Program-made: the position numbers and the translations under genes
Notes under the pieces: generated by a model
The model's database searches: none
What the model saw: only the letters and a program-made list of their open reading frames with translations
What the model was told of the DNA's origin: nothing
Assembly: GCA_019744815.1 (NCBI GenBank)
Contig: JAIEUA010000001.1
Coordinates: 416,041-480,040 of the forward strand
Reading direction: 5' to 3'
Length of the DNA: 64,000 bases
DNA from: Phycisphaerales bacterium
GTDB lineage: Bacteria > Planctomycetota > Phycisphaerae > Phycisphaerales > UBA1924
Shown: positions 36,232-43,487 of the stretch, piece by piece
How positions within the stretch are numbered: the stretch's first letter is position 1
Layout of the letters: every line of letters begins with the position of its first letter

Positions 36232-36633
36232 CGGATCAGTCCGGAACCGCCTCTTCAACCCAAAGGGCCGCCGAGGCGACTGGCCTCCACTCGGCGGAGT
36301 CCACTGCAAGCGCGACGGGCGGTGAAAACCGCCCGTCGCGTTCATTCAGGACCCGGTGAGAACACTGGTAGAACACCCTCACCGCGATTATCGGACGGTC
36401 CGGTAGCTCATAAACAGGTCGATTTTCGATTGCGATCAGACGCGTGCGGAGGTACTCTGGCACCTTCGCGGCGTGTGGGATCGCGGGACGACTGGCGTTC
36501 TGCGTGCGTTTTTCTGTCGCGTCGCTGTTCGTGGGAGTTGCTCGACAACACGTTGCACGTTTTCGCGTGTGTGCCGAGGGATCGGCCGGGGTCTGCATGT
36601 CGACCGCGGCTTCAAGAGAGAGGAAGCTCTGAA
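36232..36633. other. Gene-free gap: terminator, then promoter and long leader of the metalloprotease gene
   Basis: The first part holds a perfect terminator hairpin (36311-36340). TTGCGA (36430-36435), 17 bp, TACTCT (36453-36458) reads as a sigma70-type promoter. It would give a 5' leader of about 170 nt before the ATG at 36634. No open reading frame in the leader has a ribosome site. Confidence 0.45.
36311..36346 (+). terminator. Hairpin terminator between two dockerin genes
   Basis: Perfect 13-bp stem CGCGACGGGCGGT / ACCGCCCGTCGCG closed by a GAAA tetraloop, followed by the short T-rich stretch TTCATTC. Confidence 0.7.
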
Positions 36634-39381
36634 ATGTCGAATCTGAATCGTTCTGTTCTTTCGCGCGCCCTGACGCTCGGCCTGCTGGCCGGCGTTTCGA
36701 GCGGCGTCGCGTTCGCCGCCCCCGGCGGCAACGGCCCGGCCAAGTCCGACAAGGTCGGGATCTACGAGCCGTGGGACATGATCCAGGGCCGCCTCGCCGA
36801 CAACGTGCTTGGCGAGAAGGCGTTCGTGCGTCCCGTCGGCGGGCGGCAGGTGCTGCTCGACATGGACAAGATCAAGCAGCAGCTCGCCGGCGCTCCGATG
36901 GAGGCCGCCGACCAGCCCTTCGCCGGGCGTGCCGCTCCCGCGGTGATCGCGCTGCCCAAGCCCGATGGCTCGTTCGAGCGCTTCGAGGTCGAGGAATACT
37001 CGATCATGGAGCCCGGTCTCGCGGCTCAGTTCCCGACGTTCAAGACGTACAAGGGAACCTCGATCGACTCGCCCAACGCCGAGGTGCGCATCGACGTGAC
37101 CGATCTTGGCTTCCGCGCTCAGGTGCTCAGCACCGAGGGCTCGTACTGGATCGACCCGTTGACGATGGGCGACACGGCGCTCTACGCCAGCTACCACAAG
37201 CAGGACCTCTCCGCCCCGACCGCGTGGACGTGCTACTTCCAGCCCGACCCCGCGAACGAGGTCACCCCGATCGACCAGAATCCCTTCGCCGATCGCGTCG
37301 CCACCGGCACCACGCGGCGTGACTTCCGCACCGCGGTCGCTGCCACCGGCGAGTACACCGCCTTCTTCGGCGGCACGGTGGCGCTGGGCCAGGCCGCCAT
37401 CGTCTCCGCCGTCAACCGCGTCACCGGCGTGTACGAGAAGGACTTCTCCGTCCGCCTGATCCTGATCGCCAACAACTCCAGCATTGTCTACACCAACAGC
37501 GCGACCGACCCCTACACCAACAGCGACGGCGTCACGATGCTGTCGCAGAATCAGACCAACCTCAACACCGTGATCGGTTCGGCCAACTACGACATCGGTC
37601 ACGTCTTCTCCACCGGCGGCGGTGGTATCGCTGGTCTCGGCGTGATCTGCGGCACCAGCAAGGCCCAAGGCGTGACTGGCTCGCCTTCGCCCACCGGCGA
37701 CGCGTTCTGGATCGACTACGTCGCTCACGAGATGGGCCACCAGTTCGGCGGCAACCACACCTTCAACGGCACCGGCGGCTCCTGCGGCGGCGGCAACCGC
37801 AACGCCTCGACCTCGGTGGAGCCCGGATCGGGCATCACCATCATGGCGTACGCCGGCATCTGCCTTGCCGACGATCTCGCGACCAACTCCCTCGCCTTCT
37901 TCCACGCTCGTTCGATCCAGGAGATCACCGCCAGGGTTGCCCTGGTGTCTTGCTACGCGAACACCCCGATCGTCAACAGCATCCCGACCGTCAACGCCGG
38001 TTCGGCCTTCACGATCCCGATCCAGACTCCCTACACCCTGACCGGCAGCGGCGCCGACGCGGACGGGGACGCTCTCACCTTCTGCTGGGAGCAGAACATC
38101 ACCTCGACAGCCTCCCAGGTGGCCGTCAGCGGCAATTTCCCCGACGTCGGCACCAACTCGTACCAGCGCTCGTTCAACCCGGTGAGCAGCCCCTCGCGCA
38201 CCTTCCCGAACCTCCCGAACCTTCTCAACAACACGCTCATCAAGGGCGAGACGCTGCCCAACACTTCGAGGGCCATTCCCTACCGCCTCACCGTGCGTGA
38301 CGGCAAGGGCGGCCAGAACTTCGCCGACGTGAGCATCACCTCGACGACCGCCGCCGGTCCCTTCCAGGTCACCGCTCCCAACACCGCCGTCTCCTGGGCT
38401 GGGCTCAGCAGCCAGACCGTCACCTGGAACGTCGCGGGCACCACCGCCAACGGCGTCAACACCGCCAACGTCGCCATCGAGCTCTCGACCGACGGCGGCA
38501 ACACCTTCCCGACCACCATCCTGGCCAGCACCCCCAACGACGGCTCGGAGGTCATCACCGTTCCCAACAGCGCGACCACGCAGGCCCGCATCCGCGTCCG
38601 CGCCGTCGGCAACATCTTCTTCGACATCTCGAACGCCAACTTCACCATCACCGCCGCCGCGGCCCCGTCGAACCCGACCAGCCCGGCCGCGTCGCCGTCC
38701 AGCATCTGCGCCGGCAACACCACTTCGCTCTCCGTCGCGGTGCCCCCGGCCGGTCAGGTCATCGACTGGTTCACCGGCTCCTGCGGCGGCACGCTGGTCG
38801 GCACCGGCAACCCGCTCGTCGTGAGCCCCGCCGGCACGACCACCTACTTCGCTCGCGCCCGCCGCACCGCCGACAACGCGGTCTCGGCCGGCTGCGCCTC
38901 GGTCACCGTGACCGTCAACCCCGGGCCGGTCGCTCCGACCAGCGTCACCGCCAGCGCCGACAACATCTGTCAGTACGACGCGGGCACCATCACCCTCACC
39001 GCCATCGGCGGTTCGGGCAGCACCCTCCGTTGGTTCAGCGGTTCCTGCGGCGGAACGCTCCTGGGCTCCGGCCTCGGCTCGTTCGTCGTCAACTCGCCGA
39101 GCGTCACCACCACCTACTTCGTCCGCTGGGAAAACTCCTGCGGCGTCTCCGGCTGCGCCAGCGTGACGGTCAACGTCCGCAACTGCCCCGCCGACTTCAA
39201 CTGCGACCAGCTGGTCGATGACTCGGACTTCGTCACCTTCGCCGACGCCTACACCCTCCTGCTCTGCTCCGATCCGTCGATGCCCGCGGGCTGCCCGGCC
39301 GACCTCAACGGCGACACGTTTGTCGATGACTCTGACTTCGTGATCTTCGCCGACGCCTACGCCGCGCTGCTCTGCCCGTAA
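36634..39381 (+). CDS. Secreted reprolysin-like (M12B-type) zinc metalloprotease with dockerin-like tail
   Basis: 915 residues; the ATG at 36634 follows GAGAGGAAG, and the frame open from 36322 lacks a leader. Signal peptide MSNLNRSVLSRAL...GVAFA. A propeptide-like region (~30-220) precedes the catalytic domain (~225-460), whose zinc site is HEMGHQFGGNH: His365, Glu366, His369 and His375, the extended HExxHxxGxxH motif of metzincins. The Met-turn is probably TIMAYAGIC (~413-421). After a Ca-binding-like stretch (GSGADADGDALTFCWEQ) come beta domains and two Ig-like modules of the type with WFTGSCGGTL and WFSGSCGGTL (~690-845). Tail loops DFNCDQLVDDSD and DLNGDTFVDDSD, ending ALLCP. A strong terminator follows. 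Probably degrades extracellular protein. Confidence 0.92.
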   Translation: MSNLNRSVLSRALTLGLLAGVSSGVAFAAPGGNGPAKSDKVGIYEPWDMIQGRLADNVLGEKAFVRPVGGRQVLLDMDKIKQQLAGAPMEAADQPFAGRAAPAVIALPKPDGSFERFEVEEYSIMEPGLAAQFPTFKTYKGTSIDSPNAEVRIDVTDLGFRAQVLSTEGSYWIDPLTMGDTALYASYHKQDLSAPTAWTCYFQPDPANEVTPIDQNPFADRVATGTTRRDFRTAVAATGEYTAFFGGTVALGQAAIVSAVNRVTGVYEKDFSVRLILIANNSSIVYTNSATDPYTNSDGVTMLSQNQTNLNTVIGSANYDIGHVFSTGGGGIAGLGVICGTSKAQGVTGSPSPTGDAFWIDYVAHEMGHQFGGNHTFNGTGGSCGGGNRNASTSVEPGSGITIMAYAGICLADDLATNSLAFFHARSIQEITARVALVSCYANTPIVNSIPTVNAGSAFTIPIQTPYTLTGSGADADGDALTFCWEQNITSTASQVAVSGNFPDVGTNSYQRSFNPVSSPSRTFPNLPNLLNNTLIKGETLPNTSRAIPYRLTVRDGKGGQNFADVSITSTTAAGPFQVTAPNTAVSWAGLSSQTVTWNVAGTTANGVNTANVAIELSTDGGNTFPTTILASTPNDGSEVITVPNSATTQARIRVRAVGNIFFDISNANFTITAAAAPSNPTSPAASPSSICAGNTTSLSVAVPPAGQVIDWFTGSCGGTLVGTGNPLVVSPAGTTTYFARARRTADNAVSAGCASVTVTVNPGPVAPTSVTASADNICQYDAGTITLTAIGGSGSTLRWFSGSCGGTLLGSGLGSFVVNSPSVTTTYFVRWENSCGVSGCASVTVNVRNCPADFNCDQLVDDSDFVTFADAYTLLLCSDPSMPAGCPADLNGDTFVDDSDFVIFADAYAALLCP

Positions 39382-39408
39382 GAGGCGCGGTTCATCTCGA
39401 TCCTCACA

Positions 39409-39439
39409 CGCCCGGCCCCTCGGCCGGGCGTTTTCTTTT
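39409..39439 (+). terminator. Rho-independent terminator after the metalloprotease gene
   Basis: Perfect 9-bp stem CGCCCGGCC / GGCCGGGCG with loop CCTC, followed by TTTTCTTTT. Confidence 0.92.
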
Positions 39440-39518
39440 CCTCGCGTCGCCGCGCTGTTGACAGCCCCGATATGTTCTCGGCGAGGCCGCCATTATCGAG
39501 CGGGAAAGGGACCCATTC

Positions 39519-40919
39519 ATGCTGAATCTGTCGATCCGTGCCGGCATCTGCGCCGGTCTTGCGTTGTCTTCGATCGCTTCCGCGCAGGTGCTCGAGAGCC
39601 GTCTGCTGGTCGGAGGTTTGCGGCGTCCGGTGTTCATGACCGCCGCGCCGGGGGATTCCTCGAGGCTCTACATTGTGGAGAAGCAGGGATTTATCCGCAT
39701 TCTGCAGAACGGCACGCTGCAGCCGACCGCTACGCCGTTCCTCAACATCGACGCCGTCGTCGGCGGCGGAACCAGCAACAACAGCGAGCAGGGGCTCCTC
39801 GGCCTCGCCTTCCACCCCAGCTACCAGACCAACGGTCGCTACTACGTCTACTACACCAACAACTCCGGAAACACCACGCTCGTGGAGCGCACGCGCAGCA
39901 CCACGGACCCCAATCTCAGCTCCGCGACCTCGCGCCCGATCCTCACGATCAACCGCACCGCCAGCAACCACCTCGGCGGTTGGATCGGCTTCGGATCCGA
40001 CGGCTTCCTGTACATCGCGTCGGGTGACTCCGGCGGTGGGTGCGACCCGAGCAACGTGGCGCAGAACACCAACGAGCGCCGGGGCAAGATCCTGCGCATC
40101 AACGTTGATGCCGACGACTTCCCCGCCGATGCCAACGAGAACTTCGGCATCGTCGCGGCCAACCCTTTTGCGGTCTCGGGCGGCAACCCCGCGGTCTGGC
40201 TCACGGGCCTGCGCAATCCCTGGCGTCCCAGCTTCGATCGTCTGACGGGTGACTTTTGGATCGCCGACGTGGGGCAGAACCAGCGTGAGGAAGTCAACTT
40301 TGTCGCGGCAGGTTCGGCCAACACGCCCATCCGAAACTTCGGCTGGCCCTGGTTCGAGGGCGAGCTCTCCAACACCTGCAGCAAGACCGGCACGATCAGC
40401 GGCCTTCAGGTCGATCCCATCCACACCTACGACCACAACACCGGCTGCTCGATCACCGGCGGGTACGTGTACCGCGGCGCGGCGATGAACACCCTTCGCG
40501 GCACGTACTTTTTCGCCGACTACTGCGACGCGAAGATCTGGTCGTTCCGCTACACGCCCTCGGCGGGCAAGACCGAGTTCCTGGATCGCACCGCCGAGCT
40601 GCGTGCCGGTAATCTCGATATCGGCGGCATCGTCTCCTTCGCCGAGGATTCCGACGGCGAGCTTTATGTGCTCGATCAGGGCTCCGGCACCAACGGCGAG
40701 GTGTGGAAGATCGTCCGTGCGTGCACCGAGGATCTTGACAATTCCAACACCGTGGACGACTCCGATTTCGTGCTCTTCGCGGTCGCGTACAACCTGCTGC
40801 TGTGCAGCGATCCCGCCATGCCGTCGGGGTGCCCCGCCGATTTCAACCGCGACGGGAACGTGGACGACGGCGACTTTGTGATCTTCGCCGACGCGTACGA
40901 CTCGCTGCTGTGCCCGTGA
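39519..40919 (+). CDS. Secreted PQQ-dependent sugar dehydrogenase-like protein with dockerin-like tail
   Basis: 466 residues of the GSDH family. Signal peptide MLNLSIRAGICAG...SIASAQ. Motifs: GGLRRPVFMTAAPGDSSRLY, EQGLLGLAFHPSY, NHLGGWIGFGSDGFLYIASGD, TGLRNPWRPSFD, IADVGQNQREEVNF (the metal/PQQ-side loop of this family), GYVYRGAAM and GTYFFADYCDAKIWSFRY. It has the full set expected of aldose sugar dehydrogenases of the YliI/HHIP type. The tail has an eroded first loop (DLDNSNTVDDSD) and a normal second one (DFNRDGNVDDGD), four Cys, ending SLLCP. It is a distant relative of the tail-less enzyme at 20354-21952. It lies at the right end of the dockerin island; TTGACA...TATGTT at 39458-39476 resembles the motif before 9943. 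Confidence 0.9.
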   Translation: MLNLSIRAGICAGLALSSIASAQVLESRLLVGGLRRPVFMTAAPGDSSRLYIVEKQGFIRILQNGTLQPTATPFLNIDAVVGGGTSNNSEQGLLGLAFHPSYQTNGRYYVYYTNNSGNTTLVERTRSTTDPNLSSATSRPILTINRTASNHLGGWIGFGSDGFLYIASGDSGGGCDPSNVAQNTNERRGKILRINVDADDFPADANENFGIVAANPFAVSGGNPAVWLTGLRNPWRPSFDRLTGDFWIADVGQNQREEVNFVAAGSANTPIRNFGWPWFEGELSNTCSKTGTISGLQVDPIHTYDHNTGCSITGGYVYRGAAMNTLRGTYFFADYCDAKIWSFRYTPSAGKTEFLDRTAELRAGNLDIGGIVSFAEDSDGELYVLDQGSGTNGEVWKIVRACTEDLDNSNTVDDSDFVLFAVAYNLLLCSDPAMPSGCPADFNRDGNVDDGDFVIFADAYDSLLCP

Positions 40920-40935
40920 ATGAACGCGCGGGTGC

Positions 40936-40965
40936 CACGGCTTGGCGGCTTTGGGCCAAGCCGTG
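40936..40965. terminator. Hairpin after the last dockerin gene, possible terminator
   Basis: Perfect 10-bp arms CACGGCTTGG (40936-40945) and CCAAGCCGTG (40956-40965). No T tract follows on either strand, so it may act with Rho or only mark the end of the island. Confidence 0.35.
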
Positions 40966-41162
40966 CGGTCGCAGTGTGAACGGAAGCCCTCGCACCGCTT
41001 GACCTCAAAGCAGGTCAAGCGGCGGCACCCGAGTTGGTCAGGCGCAATCCGGCGTGGAGCGCTCGCGCCGCTAGAGCTTTTCCCAGCTTTCGCTGGGAGA
41101 GGTTTGGTTACCTCCGCCTCCCCCAGCAGGGAGTGCATGCGTCATTGATCGCAGTCTTGTCG

Positions 41163-42143
41163 CTACCGCCGAGTCGCCATCTCGAGCCCGCTCTTGCCGA
41201 TGACCTTCTCGGCGTAGTCGTTCATCGCGTCGCGCAGCTGTTCGAAGCTCTCGAGAACGTAGTAGATCGGCTGGTAGTGATCGATCTCGAAGGGCGTCTC
41301 GCAGACGCGCTCGAGGTCGAACGGGCGCCACTCGGGCACCGGACGTTCCTTGCAGGGCTCGGCGGACTGCGGGCCGTTCTTGGTTCGTTCCCAGACGCCG
41401 TTGAGCGAGTACGCGCTCTCGGCGTGGCTGCTCACGAGGCCGCTGCCGTAGACCTTCACCTTGCCGTCTTCTTTGATCAGGCCGAACTCGACGGTGAACC
41501 AGAAGAGGCGGCCGAGGCGCTCGATGTGCTCGGGATCGTCGCACAAGAGCGACGCGCGGCCGTAGGTCTGCAGGAAGTCGGCGAAGACCCGGAGCGCGTG
41601 CAGCGGGACGTGGCCGAAGACGTCGTGGAAGATGTCGGGCTCGGGCAGATAGTCCATCACCTCGCGCGGGCGGATGAGGACGGTGGTGGGGAACTCGCGC
41701 TGCGCGAGGCAGGCGAAGAAGGCCTTGGCGGGCAGGTAGCCCGGCACGCCGTAGGACGCCCACGACGAGACCGAGTGCAGGAACTTGTTGATGCCGTCGA
41801 GCCGGGTGCCCTTGGTGAGCTTGACGCCGCCGGCGACTTCGATGTCCTGTTCGAGCACGAGATCGTCGAGCAGCGGCAGGCGATCGCGGGTGAGGCGGAG
41901 GATCTTCATGCCCTCGATGAACTGGCCGCTGACCTGGCTTTCGAGCACGGACCAGCGCCGGTCGAAGAGGTCTCGCCACACGTCGTGGTTCTCGCGGGTG
42001 TACTTGGTGTAGTGCTGGGTGATGTAGAACGAGTCGGCGTTGATGTCGGCGTGGTGCTGCTCGGGCGCGCGGTCGGCGTTGGCCTGGGCTTGCTTCGCCT
42101 CGTCGCTGTCGATGATGTTGTTGTAGCGGATGTCGGCGCGCAT
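41163..42143 (-). CDS. phhA: Phenylalanine 4-monooxygenase
   Basis: 326 residues of the pterin-dependent aromatic amino acid hydroxylase family, which converts phenylalanine to tyrosine with Fe(II), O2 and tetrahydropterin in the cytoplasm. The iron ligands are His173 and His178 in EPDIFHDVFGHVPL and Glu219 in FWFTVEFGL. Other family marks are SSWASYGVPGYLPAKAFF and LIRPREVMDYLPEPD. The length fits bacterial enzymes without a regulatory ACT domain. It is read divergently from a repeat-rich gap, with no tyrosine-degradation or pterin genes beside it. Tyrosine or tryptophan hydroxylase activity cannot be excluded from sequence, but a bacterial single-domain enzyme is most often the phenylalanine type. 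Confidence 0.93.
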   Translation of the reverse strand: MRADIRYNNIIDSDEAKQAQANADRAPEQHHADINADSFYITQHYTKYTRENHDVWRDLFDRRWSVLESQVSGQFIEGMKILRLTRDRLPLLDDLVLEQDIEVAGGVKLTKGTRLDGINKFLHSVSSWASYGVPGYLPAKAFFACLAQREFPTTVLIRPREVMDYLPEPDIFHDVFGHVPLHALRVFADFLQTYGRASLLCDDPEHIERLGRLFWFTVEFGLIKEDGKVKVYGSGLVSSHAESAYSLNGVWERTKNGPQSAEPCKERPVPEWRPFDLERVCETPFEIDHYQPIYYVLESFEQLRDAMNDYAEKVIGKSGLEMATRR

Positions 42144-42241
42144 GGGTGCATCTCCGAGCCGCGGGCTTCAGCCCGCGCGGGCTCCGGGTCATGATACGAA
42201 CGTGTCGTTCCCAAGATGCGGTGGGGGGCGTCGGGAAGGAA

Positions 42242-42495
42242 GGCATTTCACCGCGGAGGACGCAGAGAACGCGGAGAGGAATAGAGGATGGGAAGGGGAT
42301 GGATGCGAGAACAAACCGGGTGGGCGGTTGTTCTGTGAGCGAGCCGGGGCGTCCTCGCCCCGTGCGGAACAAACTCAGGATGTCGAGAGTTCTCAGCCGA
42401 CGGATCCAACGTCGCACGGGGCGAGGACGCCCCGGCTCGCTGTCATCGACCTGTATCGCCCTTCGCGCTCGCTGCGTCCTCCGCGGTGCAATGCC
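42242..42495. repeat. Composite palindromic repeat element, nested arms
   Basis: Outer arms 42242-42265 and 42472-42495 are inverted copies with 23 of 24 bases matching (ending CCGCGGAGGACGCAG). Inner arms 42338-42366 and 42413-42441 are perfect 29-bp inverted copies (containing GAGCCGGGGCGTCCTCG). The centre is unique. The outer sequence recurs at 54491-54720 and 56103-56252. Confidence 0.85.
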
Positions 42496-42870
42496 TTCGC
42501 GTGTCAACGAGCCTCGGTCCTTCTCCCGAACCCACAAACAACAGCGCGGGCCGTCCCTTTTCAAGGACGGCCCGCGTGGTCAGAGGCACGCGACTGCGTG
42601 CCAAAGTGAGCGTGCCGATCCGCGGCGAGCGAACACAGATCGCGCGGCGTGCATCCTGCGTTGTTCTCGAGGTACCCCGAAGCGGCGTCATCGCGCCCAC
42701 ACTGGCTGGAACTTCGGCGGATGCCTCTCCCCAAAGCGAGCTCCGCTCGCCGTCCGACCGGGCACGCGCTCTCGCGCGGCGGAACGCCCATCGGGCTCCG
42801 TCAAAGTACCGCGCACCTCCCTGGGGTCGCAACGGAAATCCGTCAACAACTCCGCGACTCTTGTTTGCAC

Positions 42871-42899
42871 TCTGTCAGGAGCGATTCTGAGTTGACAGA
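42871..42899. promoter_or_regulatory. Inverted repeat overlapping the nrf -35 box
   Basis: TCTGTCA (42871-42877) and TGACAGA (42893-42899) are perfect 7-bp arms separated by 15 bp; the right arm overlaps TTGACA. Candidate operator for control of nrfHA. It does not match the FNR/NarP/NsrR consensus that I know. Confidence 0.4.
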
Positions 42900-42919
42900 A
42901 AAGGGGACCTTTGTATCAT
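42892..42919 (+). promoter_or_regulatory. Promoter of nrfHA
   Basis: TTGACA (42892-42897), a 16-bp spacer and TATCAT (42914-42919): the best sigma70-type match in the window, placing the transcript start near 42926, about 34 nt before the GTG of nrfH. Confidence 0.7.
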
Positions 42920-42959
42920 GATTTCAAGTGAGCAGTAGACCCCGGTTCCGGAGGTCGGT

Positions 42960-43430
42960 GTGACAAGGCACGCGGGCATCACGATCGCCGGCCTCGCGCT
43001 CGCCGCTCTGATTGGCATCTGCATCGGCAGCGCGGCGTACACCTTCAGCTTCGCCGAGGGGACGAGTTACCTCTCCAACGACCCGAAGGCGTGCGTGAAC
43101 TGTCACATCATGCGGGATCAGTACGACGGCTGGCAGAAGGCCCCGCACCACGCCAACGCGACCTGCAACGACTGCCATGTGCCGCACGACTTGATCGGCA
43201 AGTACTACACCAAGGCCGAGCACGGCTGGCGCCACAGCAAGGGCTTCACGCTGCAGAACTTCCACGAACCGATTCGCATCACGCCCGAGAGCCTGGCGAT
43301 CGTCAACAACAACTGCGTGCGTTGCCATGAAGGGCTCGTGAGCGGGATCACCGAGCACACCGACGCGGTGCGGGGGCTGGTGAACTGCGCGCAGTGTCAC
43401 GCGCGGGTGGGGCATGGGCCGCGGAATTGA
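42960..43430 (+). CDS. nrfH: NrfH-type tetraheme cytochrome c, nitrite reductase small subunit
   Basis: 156 residues of the NapC/NrfH family: a membrane quinol dehydrogenase that feeds electrons to NrfA. One N-terminal membrane helix (~7-28) anchors the periplasmic domain. Four heme motifs: CVNCH (45-49), CNDCH (69-73), CVRCH (119-123), CAQCH (143-147). Met51 directly after the first motif (CHIM) matches the unusual Met ligand of heme 1 in NrfH. The start is a GTG with GGAGG 6 bp upstream, and a good promoter lies at 42892-42919. It is 57 bp before nrfA, forming the usual nrfHA pair for dissimilatory nitrite reduction to ammonium. Confidence 0.93.
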   Translation: MTRHAGITIAGLALAALIGICIGSAAYTFSFAEGTSYLSNDPKACVNCHIMRDQYDGWQKAPHHANATCNDCHVPHDLIGKYYTKAEHGWRHSKGFTLQNFHEPIRITPESLAIVNNNCVRCHEGLVSGITEHTDAVRGLVNCAQCHARVGHGPRN

Positions 43431-43487
43431 TGAAGAAGGGGAGCAGGGGAGCAGAGAAGCAGGGGAGAAGGGGCGGAAAGGACTTCG

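Larger units (their letters stand above)
42144..42959. other. Large intergenic region between phhA and nrfHA
   Basis: 816 bp with no convincing gene. From left to right it holds a nested palindromic repeat (42242-42495), a 12-bp perfect hairpin CGCGGGCCGTCC/GGACGGCCCGCG (42545-42556 with 42565-42576), a second hairpin GGCACGC/GCGTGCC (42585-42602), and the nrf promoter (42892-42919). Open frames on the minus strand across 42443-42870 have no ribosome site or family resemblance. A minus-strand structured RNA ending in the 42545-42576 hairpin is possible. Confidence 0.5.

Noticed and set aside
5163..40919. Cohesin or scaffoldin gene as docking partner
   Set aside because: No long repeat protein with cohesin-like motifs was seen; the large repeat proteins here carry the dockerin-like tail themselves.
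41081..41098. Hairpin TCCCAGC/GCTGGGA downstream of phhA as a terminator
   Set aside because: The T run lies on the wrong side for the minus-strand transcript.
42443..42832. Minus-strand frame of 129 codons before nrfHA
   Set aside because: No ribosome site, no family resemblance, and it runs through palindromic repeats.
42860..42885. TTTGCACTC resembling half of a CIRCE heat-shock operator
   Set aside because: The second half GAGTGC is not found at the required 9-bp distance.
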